Positions 1-8,751 of a stretch of DNA of 64,000 nucleotides are shown piece by piece. The translations under genes and the position numbers were made by a program. The stretch's first letter is position 1. Each line of letters opens with the position of its first letter. The stretch comes from Bosea sp. PAMC 26642 (GTDB lineage: Bacteria; Pseudomonadota; Alphaproteobacteria; Rhizobiales; Beijerinckiaceae), in assembly GCF_001562255.1 (NCBI RefSeq), contig NZ_CP014301.1:4743501-4807500 (forward strand). Reading direction: 5' to 3'. The notes under the pieces are model-generated. The model was not told the DNA's origin. It searched no databases and worked only from the letters and a program-made list of their open reading frames with translations.

Positions 1-1228
1 GATCATATGCCAGCACGGCTTCCAGCAGCACCTGCGCGCCGGCCGCGCATTCCTCCAGCGTCGACGATTCCGCCTCGTTATGGCTGATGCCGCCGGCGCA
101 GGGCACCATGATCATCGTGGTCGGCGCCACGCGCGCGACATAGGCCGCGTCATGGCCCGCGCCCGAGACGAGGTCGCGGGTCGCAAAGCCCGCAGCCTGC
201 GCTCCCTCCCTCACGCATTCGATCAGTTCCGGCGCGAAGGCCACTGCGGGCGACTTCCAGAACAGCGCCTCGTCATAGGTCAGGCCAAGCGGCGTCAGGC
301 AGCGCTCCAGCGCCGCGCGGAATTCCGTCTCCAAGATGTCGACCACCGCCTCGTCCTTGTGGCGCAGATCGACCGTGAAGAAGACCTCGCCGGGGATGAC
401 GTTGCGGCTGTTGGGCCGGTTCTCGATCAGCCCGACGGTCCCGACCGCGTCGGGCGCATGGGCATGCGCGATCGCATCGACCGCGTCGATCACGCGAGCG
501 GCGCCGAGCAAAGCGTTCTTGCGCAGATACATCGGCGTCGCGCCGGTATGTGCGTCCTGCCCGGTGACGGTGACCTCGTACCAGCGCATCCCCTGCACGC
601 CGGTGACGACGCCGATCATCGTGTCTTCCTTTTCTAGGATCGGCCCCTGTTCGATATGGAGTTCGAACATCGCGGCGAAGCTGCGCTGGCCCACCGGTTC
701 TGCGCCGCGATAGCCGATCGAATCCAGCGCGGCCTCGAAGCTGACGCCGTCGCGATCCAGCTTTCCATAGGCTTCCTCGCGGGTGAAGGCGCCGGCAAAC
801 ACGCCCGAGGCCAACATCGCCGGTGCGAAGCGGCTGCCCTCCTCATTGGTCCAGTTGACGAGTTCGAGCGGGGCATTGGTCTGGTAGTCCAGGGCATGGA
901 GCGTCCGCAGCACTTCGAGCCCGGCCAGCACGCCGAGCACGCCGTCGAACTTCCCCCCAGTCGGCTGCGTGTCGAGATGCGAGCCCATCGCGATCGGCAA
1001 CGCATCAGGGTCCTTGCCCGGCCGGCGGGCGAACATGGTGCCGACCTCGTCGATCGCGACGGTGCAGCCGGCCGCCTCGCATTGCGCGCGGAACCAGTCG
1101 CGCACCTGCCGGTCCTCCTCGGAAAGCGTCAGCCGGCGGATGCCGCCCTTGGCCGTGCCGCCGATCTTCGCGGTCTCCATCAACGTGTCCCAGAGCCGCT
1201 CGGGATCGATCTTCAGGTTGGGGATCAT
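1..1228 (-). CDS. M20 Zn hydrolase, N-carbamoyl-L-amino acid hydrolase / allantoate amidohydrolase type (3' end cut by window edge)
   Basis: Hydrolyses the carbamoyl (or ureido) group of N-carbamoyl amino acids or related ureides; cytoplasmic dinuclear metalloenzyme. I translated it by hand; it starts at the ATG at 1228 and runs off position 1 after about 409 codons, nearly the full family length. Visible M20 motifs: GSHLDTQ with His84, Asp95 in GGKFDG, the Glu pair NEEGSRF at 129-130, HIEQGP with His191, and a late GISHNEAE metal histidine. It lies 60 bases downstream of the dihydropyrimidinase gene on the same strand, the classic hydantoinase-carbamoylase pair, so N-carbamoyl amino acid (hyuC/amaB type) is the likeliest substrate; N-carbamoyl-beta-alanine or allantoate cannot be excluded. 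Confidence 0.85.
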   Translation of the reverse strand, partial: MIPNLKIDPERLWDTLMETAKIGGTAKGGIRRLTLSEEDRQVRDWFRAQCEAAGCTVAIDEVGTMFARRPGKDPDALPIAMGSHLDTQPTGGKFDGVLGVLAGLEVLRTLHALDYQTNAPLELVNWTNEEGSRFAPAMLASGVFAGAFTREEAYGKLDRDGVSFEAALDSIGYRGAEPVGQRSFAAMFELHIEQGPILEKEDTMIGVVTGVQGMRWYEVTVTGQDAHTGATPMYLRKNALLGAARVIDAVDAIAHAHAPDAVGTVGLIENRPNSRNVIPGEVFFTVDLRHKDEAVVDILETEFRAALERCLTPLGLTYDEALFWKSPAVAFAPELIECVREGAQAAGFATRDLVSGAGHDAAYVARVAPTTMIMVPCAGGISHNEAESSTLEECAAGAQVLLEAVLAYD

Positions 1229-1288
1229 GGTGTCGTCTCGATGCGTGCGATGTCGCGTGGTGGATTGGATGACGTCATGCCCTGCGCT

Positions 1289-2737
1289 TCATGCGAAACG
1301 TCCCGCCGGCTCGAATCCCGCGGGCAGTCGCCCGGCGGGCACGGCGAGGCTGGAGCGATCGCGCGCGACATGCTCGCCCTGTCCGGGCTTGCCCGCCAGC
1401 ACGCCGTCGCGCACAACGACCTGCCCGCGCACGATCGTGAGCACAGGCCAGCCTTTCACGGCGATCCCCTCATAGGGCGTATAGTCGGCCCCGTGATGGA
1501 GCAGCGACTGCGAAATCGTCACCTCGCGCTCAGGGTCCCAGATCGCGATGTCGGCATCCATGCCGATCGCGATCGAACCCTTCTTCGTCAGACCGTAGGT
1601 TTTAGCGTGGTTGGTCGATGATAGCGCCACGAACTGGTTCAGCGTGATGCGGCCCTTGCCGACGCCCTCGGAGAACAGGATCGGCAGGCGGGTCTCGATG
1701 CCGGGGATGCCGTTGGGCACCCAGCGGAAGGAGGTCTTGCCCTTCGGGATCAGCTTGCCGGCCGGGTCGTCATAGCGGAACGGGCAATGGTCGGAGGAAA
1801 AGACGTTGAAGGTGCCGTTCGCCAGGCCCTCCCAGCAGGCCTGCTGGCTCGCCGTATCGCGCGGCGGTGGCGAGCAGACATATTTCGCACCCTCCATGTT
1901 GAGGCCGTCCATGTCCTTCTCGGTCAGCACGAGATATTGCGGGCAGGTCTCGCCATAGACCTTCAAGCCCCGCGAACGGGCGCGCTGGATTTCCTCCATC
2001 GCCTCGCGATTCGAGACATGCACGATCATCACCGGCACATCGACGAGTTCGGCGAGCGAGATCGCCCGGTGCGTCGCCTCGCGCTCGACGGGGATCGGAC
2101 GCGAGGTGCCGTGGAATTTCGGCGCGATGTGCCCGCCGCGTTCGAGCCGGTCGGTCAGAAAGCGGATCGCGTCGTAGTTCTCGGCATGGACCATGACGAG
2201 CGCGCCGGTCTCGCGCGCGACCGACATCACCTCGAGCATCTCGCGGTCATTCAGGGCGAGGCCCTCATAGGTCATGAAGACCTTGAAGGAGGTGTAGCCA
2301 TCCTCGATCAGCGCGGGCAGATCCTGCCCCAGCACCTGCTCGGTCGGGTCGGAGATCACGAGATGGAAGGCGACATCGGTGTAGCACTGCCCGTCTGCCA
2401 GCCCGTGATAGGCCTTCACCGTCTCGCGCAGGCTCGTTCCCTTCTCCTGGACGCAGAACGGCATCACCGTGGTATTCCCGCCGAACGCGGCCGAGAGCGT
2501 GCCGGAGGCGAAGTCGTCGGCCATCACGATGCCATCGCCGCTGGGCTGGGCGATATGGACATGGCTGTCGATGCCGCCCGGCAGGACCAGCATGCCGGCG
2601 GCGTCGATCGTCTCCGTCGCGGCGCCGAGATCATGCCCCAGCGCGACGATGACGCCGTCGCGGATGCCGATATCGCAGGAAAACACGTCCGAAGCCGTCG
2701 CGATCGTGCCGTTGGCGATGATGAGATCGTAAGCCAT
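1289..2737 (-). CDS. dihydropyrimidinase / D-hydantoinase (copy 1)
   Basis: Metal-dependent cyclic amidohydrolase that opens hydantoin or dihydropyrimidine rings to N-carbamoyl products. 482 residues, normal family length, starting at ATG 2737 (MAYDLIIANG). Binuclear-centre residues are all visible: GGIDSHVH (His59, His61), the carboxylated lysine in SFKVFMTY (Lys152), VHAEN (His184), IVHVSN (His240) and SSDHCP (Asp316). It is followed 60 bases later by the M20 carbamoylase, which would take its product. The divergent neighbour is a TetR gene and a LIV-type importer, so regulation from the shared 215-base gap is likely. A second paralogue lies at 43985. Substrate (hydantoin versus dihydrouracil) cannot be decided from sequence alone. 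Confidence 0.9.
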   Translation of the reverse strand: MAYDLIIANGTIATASDVFSCDIGIRDGVIVALGHDLGAATETIDAAGMLVLPGGIDSHVHIAQPSGDGIVMADDFASGTLSAAFGGNTTVMPFCVQEKGTSLRETVKAYHGLADGQCYTDVAFHLVISDPTEQVLGQDLPALIEDGYTSFKVFMTYEGLALNDREMLEVMSVARETGALVMVHAENYDAIRFLTDRLERGGHIAPKFHGTSRPIPVEREATHRAISLAELVDVPVMIVHVSNREAMEEIQRARSRGLKVYGETCPQYLVLTEKDMDGLNMEGAKYVCSPPPRDTASQQACWEGLANGTFNVFSSDHCPFRYDDPAGKLIPKGKTSFRWVPNGIPGIETRLPILFSEGVGKGRITLNQFVALSSTNHAKTYGLTKKGSIAIGMDADIAIWDPEREVTISQSLLHHGADYTPYEGIAVKGWPVLTIVRGQVVVRDGVLAGKPGQGEHVARDRSSLAVPAGRLPAGFEPAGRFA

Positions 2738-2881
2738 GGAAGGTCCTGCATGTCCCGGCCGGATGCGACCGCAGCGCCATCATTCACATAAGGTTCGGAA
2801 AATACAGCCGGTATCGATTGCCCTCTATGCGTCGCCATCGGGGGAACGCCTCTGCCTCCAGATGACATCGTTGCGCACAAA

Positions 2882-2899
2882 AAACATGCTTGCTTGTTT
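2882..2899. promoter_or_regulatory. imperfect palindrome, candidate TetR operator
   Basis: In the gap between the divergent hydantoinase and TetR genes, an 18-base imperfect palindrome has half sites AAACA and TGTTT around two GC steps; 14 of 18 positions agree with the reverse complement. Size and place fit an autoregulatory TetR operator. Inference only. Confidence 0.35.
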
Positions 2900-2918
2900 G
2901 TAAATGATGCGAGACCTT

Positions 2919-2934
2919 TGGCTCGACTTTTGCC
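2919..2934 (+). promoter_or_regulatory. sigma-54-like -24/-12 promoter
   Basis: TGGCTCG-N4-TTGCC, preceded by T. It differs from the consensus YTGGCACG-N4-TTGCW at one base in each box and has the exact GG-to-GC spacing. The predicted transcript start (near 2945) leaves only about 8 bases before the GTG of the TetR gene, which is short and weakens the call or the chosen start codon. Confidence 0.4.
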
Positions 2935-2952
2935 GGCGAGGGATGTGGGTCC

Positions 2953-3606
2953 GTGTCGATCTCGGAAGGCCGTCGATCTCAGAAGGAGCGGAGCGCCGAG
3001 ACCTCGGCCCGCCTGATGGCCGCGACCATCGATCTGCTGCACGATCGTGGCCTGTCCCGCACCTCCACTCCCGAGATCGCCAGCAAGGCCGGCGTCTCGC
3101 GCGGCGCTCTGACGCATCATTTCGCGAGCCGCGAAGCGATCATCAGCGCCTCGGTCTCCCACATGCTGGCCAGGACCACCCGCGACCTGCACCGTTTCGC
3201 CGAAGACTTTCTGGAGCGCGGCGGATCGAGCGACGAGATCGTCGACTACATCTGGCAGATGATGTCGGACCGGCTGTTCTACGTCACGATGGAGTATCTG
3301 CCCGAGGCCCGGCACAATCCCGATTTCCGAGCCGATCTCGTTCCGGTCGTGCGCGAATTCCACGCCGGCCTCGACGCGATCTGGACCGCGCTGGCTGCGC
3401 GCACCGGCGTCGATCCCGACCATGCCCGCACGGTGATGAATACGACCATGTGCCTGGTGCGGGGCATGATCGCCCAGACGGTCCTGCGCAGCGACCCGCT
3501 TTATTACGACCAGATGCTGACCTTCTGGAAGCAGCAGGTCCGCCAGCATTTCCCGGCGCAGATGGAACGGTCGCCAGCGCTCAGGCAGGCGGGGCAGGGA
3601 AGATGA
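2953..3606 (+). CDS. TetR/AcrR family transcriptional regulator
   Basis: 217 residues, normal for TetR. The N-terminal helix-turn-helix runs from about residue 12 to 60 (ATIDLLHDRGLSRTSTPEIA, then GVSRGALTHHFASREA), followed by a helical ligand domain. Start taken at GTG 2953, because a later start would cut into the DNA-binding domain. Its stop overlaps the ATG of livG (ATGA), so it is translated together with the transporter genes and very likely controls them and the divergent hydantoinase operon. Ligand unknown; a hydantoin, carbamoyl or pyrimidine-derived compound is the contextual guess. Confidence 0.88.
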   Translation: MSISEGRRSQKERSAETSARLMAATIDLLHDRGLSRTSTPEIASKAGVSRGALTHHFASREAIISASVSHMLARTTRDLHRFAEDFLERGGSSDEIVDYIWQMMSDRLFYVTMEYLPEARHNPDFRADLVPVVREFHAGLDAIWTALAARTGVDPDHARTVMNTTMCLVRGMIAQTVLRSDPLYYDQMLTFWKQQVRQHFPAQMERSPALRQAGQGR

Positions 3607-4367
3607 AAGCTGCGCTGACGATCGACGGACTGAAGCTCGACTTCTACGGCGTCCATGTCCTGCGCGGCGTCGATCTCGCCGTGCCGGAAGGCTCGTTCAC
3701 CGGGCTGATCGGTCCGAACGGCGCCGGCAAGTCGACCTTGTTCAACGCGATCTCGGGCCTTTACCGGCCCAAGGGCGGCACCGTCCGTCTCGGTGAAGTC
3801 GAGACGACCGGCCTTCCGCCCGAAAGACTGGTCGCTGCCGGGCTGGTCCGCTCCTTCCAGCTTGCGCGCGGTTTTCCGAAACTCAGTGTCTTTCAGCATC
3901 TAATGCTCTACGGCGCCGATCAGCCGGGCGAGCATTTGCTGGCGGCCTTGTGGCGCTCTCGCGCTGCCAGGCAGCGCGAGAAAGACCTGTCCGAGCGCGC
4001 GCACGGTATCGCAAGGCGTCTGAAGCTCGACCATGTCCTCGACAATCCGGTTACCGCATTGTCCGGCGGCCAGAAGAAGCTCGTTGAGATCGGCCGGGCG
4101 CTGATGGCGGAGCCGAAGATCCTGCTGCTTGACGAGCCGATGGCTGGCGTAAACCCCACGCTCGCCGACGAGATCGCCAGCCATCTGATCGCGCTGAATC
4201 GCGATGGATTGACGATCTGCCTGATCGAGCACGACATGGCGCTGATCAAGCGGCTCTGCCATCCGGTCATCGTCATGGCCGAGGGCCGGACGCTGACACA
4301 AGGCACTTTCGACGACGTTGCCGCCGACACGCGCGTGCAGGAAGCCTATCTCGGGAGGCGGCATTGA
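3603..4367 (+). CDS. livG: LIV-type ABC transporter ATP-binding protein LivG
   Basis: ATPase subunit of a branched-chain-amino-acid-type (HAAT) importer. 254 residues from ATG 3603, which overlaps the TetR stop by four bases. Walker A GPNGAGKST at 37-45, signature LSGGQKKLVEIG and Walker B ILLLDEPMAG are present; the C terminus has the LivG-type extension (GTFDDVAADTRVQEAYLG). It overlaps livF. HAAT systems also carry urea, amides and other small molecules, and the adjacent hydantoinase and carbamoylase suggest a ureide or amide substrate here. Confidence 0.92.
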   Translation: MKAALTIDGLKLDFYGVHVLRGVDLAVPEGSFTGLIGPNGAGKSTLFNAISGLYRPKGGTVRLGEVETTGLPPERLVAAGLVRSFQLARGFPKLSVFQHLMLYGADQPGEHLLAALWRSRAARQREKDLSERAHGIARRLKLDHVLDNPVTALSGGQKKLVEIGRALMAEPKILLLDEPMAGVNPTLADEIASHLIALNRDGLTICLIEHDMALIKRLCHPVIVMAEGRTLTQGTFDDVAADTRVQEAYLGRRH

Positions 4368-5080
4368 ACGGAGCTGCCCTTCTTGACGTCGATGGCGTCG
4401 TCGCCGGCTATGGCGCGGCCGAGCAGATCCTGAAAGGGACGTCGATTCGTGTCGGACCCGGCGAGATCGTCTCGATCATCGGTCCCAACGGCGCCGGCAA
4501 ATCGACCCTGCTCAAGACCATCGCCGGCCTTGTCGCCGCGCGAGAGGGCGCGATCCTCCTGAACGGCACCGACGTGACCCGAGAGGGCGCGCTTGGCCGT
4601 GCCAGGCACGGCATCGGCTTCGTGCCGCAGGAGCGCAACGTCTTCGGTGCCATGACGGTTGCCGAGAATCTGGAGATCAGCGGCTTCCAGGAGCCGGGCA
4701 AGGTCCGCCAGCGCAGCGATGAACTCTACGCCCGCTATCCCATGCTGGCGCAGAAGCGCCGCGCCCTTGCCCGCACCCTGTCGGGCGGTCAGCGCCAGAT
4801 CCTAGCAATGGCGATGGGGCTGATGAACGCACCCGCTTTGCTGCTGCTCGACGAGCCGACGGCGGGCTTGTCGCCGAAGGCCGCCGAAGAGCTGTTCGAG
4901 GCGATCGTCGCGCTCAACCAGGGCGGCCTGCCGATCCTGATGGTCGAGCAGCACGCGTTGGAAGCGCTCGAAATCTCGACGCGCGGCTATGTCCTCGTCG
5001 CCGGGCGCAACAGCCGCGAGGGCGGCGGCCCCGCGCTTGCGGCCGATCCCGAAATCCGCCGGCTCTTCCTCGGCGGCTGA
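4364..5080 (+). CDS. livF: LIV-type ABC transporter ATP-binding protein LivF
   Basis: Second ATPase of the HAAT importer, 238 residues. Walker A GPNGAGKST, signature LSGGQRQILAMAMGL and Walker B LLLLDEPTAGLSPK are clear. The start is a TTG at 4364 inside the livG stop region (cattga), implying translational coupling; no other start fits the N terminus. The C terminus ends in the family-typical EIRRLFLGG. Confidence 0.92.
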   Translation: MNGAALLDVDGVVAGYGAAEQILKGTSIRVGPGEIVSIIGPNGAGKSTLLKTIAGLVAAREGAILLNGTDVTREGALGRARHGIGFVPQERNVFGAMTVAENLEISGFQEPGKVRQRSDELYARYPMLAQKRRALARTLSGGQRQILAMAMGLMNAPALLLLDEPTAGLSPKAAEELFEAIVALNQGGLPILMVEQHALEALEISTRGYVLVAGRNSREGGGPALAADPEIRRLFLGG

Positions 5081-5127
5081 TGCATGACCGTACCGATGCC
5101 TGCCATCATGAAACCAGACGATAGGGG

Positions 5128-6339
5128 ATGACCATGACCGAGTTCCTGACGAACCGCCGTTTGCTGCTGGCTGGCGCCGCCGCGCTTGCCGGCTCTTCCG
5201 CTCTCCCGAGGGTTGCCTTTGCCCAAGGCGCGCCGATCAGGATCGGCACTCTGACGCCGCTGACAGGGGCCGGCGGCCCCTATGGCCCGGTCATGGTCAA
5301 GGCGGTCAAGGCCGTCATCGACGAAGTCAACGCTGCCGGCGGCGTGCTCGGCCGCAAGGTCGAGCTGATCTCGGAAGACGACCAGACCAATCCTGAGGCG
5401 GGCGTTCGCGCCGCGCGCAAACTGATCGACGTCGATAAGGTGTCGGCGATCCTGGGCACCTGGGCCTCCTCGGTCACGACCGCTGTCGCCCCGCTTTGCT
5501 GGGAGTCGAAGACGTTCCTGTGCACCACCTCGGGTGCGGATTCGATCACGGCGCTGCCGCATCAGGGCTATCTGATCCGGACCCAGCCGACGACGACGCT
5601 GCAGGGCAAGAAGTTCGGCGAGTTCGCGATCGAGCAGAAGGCAAAGCGCGTCTTCTTCCTCTCGCCGCAGACCCCTTTCGCCAAGAGCCAGTTCGACAAC
5701 ATCACCCTGGCGGTGAAGGCCGCCGACGGTGAGACGGCGTCGTTAATCTATGACGACAAAAAGCCGGCCTACCGCACCGAGATCGATGAGGCGATGCGCT
5801 TCAAGCCCGACGCGATCGTCTTCGGCGGTTATACCCCCGACACCGCGGTGATGCTGAAGGATCTCTACCGGGCCGACTTCAAGGGCACGAAGATCGCCTT
5901 CGGCTATTCGGTCAACCAGAAGCTGGTCGAGAGCGTCCCCGCCGAGGTCGTCGACAAGACCTACATGATCTCGCCTTCGCCGGCGGAGGGCTCGAAAGCC
6001 TATGAGAAGCTGGTCAAGCTGATCGGCGTGACGTCGCCGGACCCCTACACCACCCAGATCTACGACCATATCAACCTCGTGCTGATGGCGATCGCGCTGG
6101 CGGGCGATTCCTCCGGAGAGGCGATCAAAAACAATCTCCGCAAGGTCAGTCAGGCGTCAGGCGGCGCCAAGATCGACAACGCCGTCGACGGCCTCAAGGC
6201 CATCGCCGCCAAGCAGGCGATCGACTATGACGGCGCCAGCGGCCCCTGCGACTTCACCGAGATCGGCGACATCACCGACTCCAAGTTCCGCTACGAGCAG
6301 GTCCAGGGCGGCAAGATCGCGCTGGTGAAGATCGCCTGA
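5128..6339 (+). CDS. HAAT-type periplasmic substrate-binding protein (LivK/UrtA-like)
   Basis: Binds the transported ligand in the periplasm and delivers it to LivHM. 403 residues. The N terminus has paired arginines (NRRLLLAGAAALAG), a hydrophobic stretch and an AFAQ cleavage region near residue 33, suggesting Tat or Sec export. The mature part begins with the type I peripheral-binding motif PIRIGTLTPLTGAGGPYG. A second ATG six bases downstream (MTEF) is an alternative start. It sits between livF and livH, 47 bases after livF, and is separated from livH by a palindromic repeat. Ligand not determined; similarity of style to urea/amide-binding proteins plus the hydantoinase neighbours makes a ureido compound plausible. 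Confidence 0.87.
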   Translation: MTMTEFLTNRRLLLAGAAALAGSSALPRVAFAQGAPIRIGTLTPLTGAGGPYGPVMVKAVKAVIDEVNAAGGVLGRKVELISEDDQTNPEAGVRAARKLIDVDKVSAILGTWASSVTTAVAPLCWESKTFLCTTSGADSITALPHQGYLIRTQPTTTLQGKKFGEFAIEQKAKRVFFLSPQTPFAKSQFDNITLAVKAADGETASLIYDDKKPAYRTEIDEAMRFKPDAIVFGGYTPDTAVMLKDLYRADFKGTKIAFGYSVNQKLVESVPAEVVDKTYMISPSPAEGSKAYEKLVKLIGVTSPDPYTTQIYDHINLVLMAIALAGDSSGEAIKNNLRKVSQASGGAKIDNAVDGLKAIAAKQAIDYDGASGPCDFTEIGDITDSKFRYEQVQGGKIALVKIA

Positions 6340-6359
6340 TGCTGTTTGCAGTCCGCAAC

Positions 6360-6445
6360 CGTCATTGCGAGCGCAGCGAAGCAATCCAGGAGGACGTAGA
6401 GCACGCCCCCTGGATTGCTTCGTCGCTGCGCTCCTTGCCATGACG
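6360..6445. repeat. palindromic intergenic repeat (Rhizobiales-type REP-like element)
   Basis: Two arms face each other: one beginning CGTCATTGCGAGCGCAGCG at 6360-6390 and its near-complement 6409-6445, both including GCAATCCAGG/CCTGGATTGC. The whole can fold into a long hairpin. Elements of this wording are dispersed in Bradyrhizobium, Rhodopseudomonas and Bosea genomes (recalled, not searched). Here it sits inside the liv operon between the binding protein and the first permease, where it could stabilise the upstream mRNA or attenuate downstream expression. Confidence 0.8.
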
Positions 6446-6462
6446 ACGGAGCACGTTGTCCC

Positions 6463-7326
6463 GTGACCCTCATCCTCCAGGCGCTCATCAACGGGCTGAT
6501 GACCGGGGCGCTGATCGCCGTCCCGGCCATCGGCTTTTCGGCCATCTTCGCGGTGCTGCGCTATCCCAACTTCGCCATCGCCTCCTATGCCACGATCGGT
6601 GCTTTCGCCGCCTGGTGGGCGAACACGACGCTCGGGTTGCCCGTCATCCCCTCGCTCGCCCTTGCCTTTGCGGTAACGGGCGTGGTCGGCGTCCTCTCCG
6701 AGGAGACCGCGCTGAAGCGTCTGCGCGACAATGGCGCGCTGATCGTCGCCATCGCCTCGATCGCGCTCAATCTCGTGCTGGAGAACATCGTTCGTTTCAT
6801 CTTCGGCAACGACATGAAGGGCTACGATCTGCCGCTCGCCCGCGACCTGCGCTTCGGCGAGTTGCGCATAGGCCCGCAGCAACTGCAGAGCCTGGCGCTC
6901 TCGGTGGCCATCATGGCGGCGATGTTCCTCTTTCTGCGCTACACCCGCTTCGGCAAGGCGATGCGCGCTGTCGCCGACAACCCCGACCTCGCCCGGCTCA
7001 AGGGCATCGACCCGGCCCGGATCGCGATCGTGACGGTCTTCCTCGGAGCCGGGCTTTCGGGCGTAGGCGGCGTGCTGATCGGGCTCGACACCTCGATCGA
7101 TCCTCTGACCGGCTACCGCGTCCTGCTCTCGGTCTTTGCAGCCGCCGTGCTCGGGGGCCTGGGCTCGATCCCTGGCGCCGTCGTCGGTGCGCTCGCGCTC
7201 GGCATGGCCGAGGAACTGGCGCTGATCGTGGTTCCCGCGACCTACCGGACCGCCGTCGGCTTCGTGGCGATCCTTTTGATGCTCACCATCCGCCCCCGCG
7301 GCATTCTCGGCGAGAGGGCGTCCTGA
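6463..7326 (+). CDS. livH: LIV-type ABC transporter permease LivH
   Basis: Inner-membrane permease of the HAAT importer. 287 residues from GTG 6463 (VTLILQALINGLMTGALIAV), the usual LivH opening; longer reading frames begin inside the palindromic repeat and are unlikely. Several hydrophobic segments, a central loop with the FGKAMRAVADNPDLARLKGID permease motif and a C-terminal LTIRPRGILGE are typical. It ends in TGATG with livM, so the two are coupled. Confidence 0.9.
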   Translation: MTLILQALINGLMTGALIAVPAIGFSAIFAVLRYPNFAIASYATIGAFAAWWANTTLGLPVIPSLALAFAVTGVVGVLSEETALKRLRDNGALIVAIASIALNLVLENIVRFIFGNDMKGYDLPLARDLRFGELRIGPQQLQSLALSVAIMAAMFLFLRYTRFGKAMRAVADNPDLARLKGIDPARIAIVTVFLGAGLSGVGGVLIGLDTSIDPLTGYRVLLSVFAAAVLGGLGSIPGAVVGALALGMAEELALIVVPATYRTAVGFVAILLMLTIRPRGILGERAS

Positions 7327-8240
7327 TGCTGTCCTATGTCGTCTTCACGCTCACGCTCTGCGGCATTTATGCGCTGCTCGCGCTCAGCCTCAACCTGATC
7401 TGGGGCGGGATCGGGCTGGTCAATCTCGGCCTCGCCGGCTTCTTTGCGGTCGGCGCCTATGCCTCGGCGCTGGCGACCGGGGCGGGCGCACCTGTCCTGA
7501 TCGGCTGGGGGGCGGCGCTGGTCGTCGGTGCGGTCGTCGGGCTTGTCGTCACCTTCGCGACGCTGCGCCTTCGCGACGACTATCTCGCCATCGTCACGCT
7601 CGGCTTCGCCGAGGTCATCCGCCTTGTCGCCCTGAATGAGCGCTGGCTGACCAAGGGCTCGGACGGCATTTCCGGCATCAAGGCGCCGCTCAAGGCGGAG
7701 CTCGGCCTGCAAGGCTTCAGCTGGTTCTATCTCGGCCTCGTCACGCTGATCGTGCTCGCAATCTGGGCACTGCTGCGCCGGCTCGACCTGTCGCCTTACG
7801 GACGTGCTATGAAGGCGATCCGCGAGGACCAGCAACTCGCAGCCTTCGCCGGCAAGACGGTGCTGCGCTTCAAGCTCCAGGCCTTCGCGCTCTCGGCTGC
7901 CATCGCTGCCCTTTCGGGCGCGCTGTACGCCCATTTCCAGTCCTACGTCTCGCCCGACCATTTCCAGCCGCTGATCACGATCTACATCTTCCTTGCCGTT
8001 ACGGCAGGCGGCGTCGGCCGGCCGGTTGGCGCGGTCTTCGGCGCCTACATCGTGGTGATCTTCCTGGAGGCGACGCGCTTTGCCACCGAATGGCTGCCCG
8101 GATTGCAGCCGGTCCAGCTTGCGGCCTTGCGCGAGATCATGATCGGGCTGGCGCTCATCCTCGTCCTGCATCTCAAGCCGCAGGGCATTTTGCCCGAGCG
8201 GATCCCGAAAGCGCCCCTTCCGTCCAATCCTTCCGCCTGA
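7326..8240 (+). CDS. livM: LIV-type ABC transporter permease LivM
   Basis: Second membrane subunit, 304 residues from ATG 7326, overlapping the livH stop by one base. N-terminal hydrophobic helices (YVVFTLTLCGIYALLALSLN), the motif YGRAMKAIREDQQLAAFAGK in the cytoplasmic loop, and the ending LKPQGILPER are LivM hallmarks. A much longer in-frame reading that begins upstream is a shadow of livH. With livG, livF, livH and the binding protein this completes one transporter. Confidence 0.9.
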   Translation: MLSYVVFTLTLCGIYALLALSLNLIWGGIGLVNLGLAGFFAVGAYASALATGAGAPVLIGWGAALVVGAVVGLVVTFATLRLRDDYLAIVTLGFAEVIRLVALNERWLTKGSDGISGIKAPLKAELGLQGFSWFYLGLVTLIVLAIWALLRRLDLSPYGRAMKAIREDQQLAAFAGKTVLRFKLQAFALSAAIAALSGALYAHFQSYVSPDHFQPLITIYIFLAVTAGGVGRPVGAVFGAYIVVIFLEATRFATEWLPGLQPVQLAALREIMIGLALILVLHLKPQGILPERIPKAPLPSNPSA

Positions 8241-8255
8241 ACCCCAAGAGCGACC

Positions 8256-8744
8256 ATGTCAGACGATCTCGCAACCCTTTCGGCCCTGCTCAAGGAGCCG
8301 GGCCAGCCCGCGCCCGTGTTCGAGGCGTTCGACGCCATTACCAGGCGCCTCGTCGGCCATGAGCTGTTCACGCTGCTCTATGTCGACGGCTCGGAGGTTG
8401 CGCGCATCTACTCGAACCGCCCGGCCGAATATCCGGTCTCGGGCCGCAAGCCGATGGGCCCGACGCCCTGGGGCAAGCATGTGCTGGAGGGCAAGCAGTC
8501 CTATCTGGGCAAGGACAAGGCCGGCATCCGCTGGGCCTTCTTCGACCATGAACTGATCGAGAGCATGGGGCTGGGTTCGGTCATCAATGTCCCTGCGATC
8601 TATGACGGCAGGGTGGTCGGCACCATCAACCTGCTCGCGCCCGAGGGCCACTACCGCGAAGAGCATGTCGCGCCCGTCGAGCGCCTTGCGCCGATGCTGG
8701 TGCCGGGCTTTCTGGCGGCGCAAGCTGCGGCGAAGGCGACCTGA
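8256..8744 (+). CDS. stand-alone GAF-domain protein
   Basis: 162 residues made up of almost one GAF fold (about residues 10-155): FDAITRRLVGHELFTLLYVD at the start and SVINVPAIYDGRVVGTINLLAPEG in the core. No output domain, no membrane segment, no cysteine, so it is not a free-methionine-sulfoxide reductase. It follows livM by 15 bases and ends the liv operon, so it may bind the transported ligand or a product and act as a sensor or as a small-molecule enzyme. No function is assigned. Confidence 0.75.
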   Translation: MSDDLATLSALLKEPGQPAPVFEAFDAITRRLVGHELFTLLYVDGSEVARIYSNRPAEYPVSGRKPMGPTPWGKHVLEGKQSYLGKDKAGIRWAFFDHELIESMGLGSVINVPAIYDGRVVGTINLLAPEGHYREEHVAPVERLAPMLVPGFLAAQAAAKAT

Positions 8745-8751
8745 CGACGCT

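Noticed and set aside
6456..8240. A 594-residue LivH-LivM fusion
   Set aside because: The first half of that frame is a shadow of livH; livM starts at ATG 7326 right at the livH stop.
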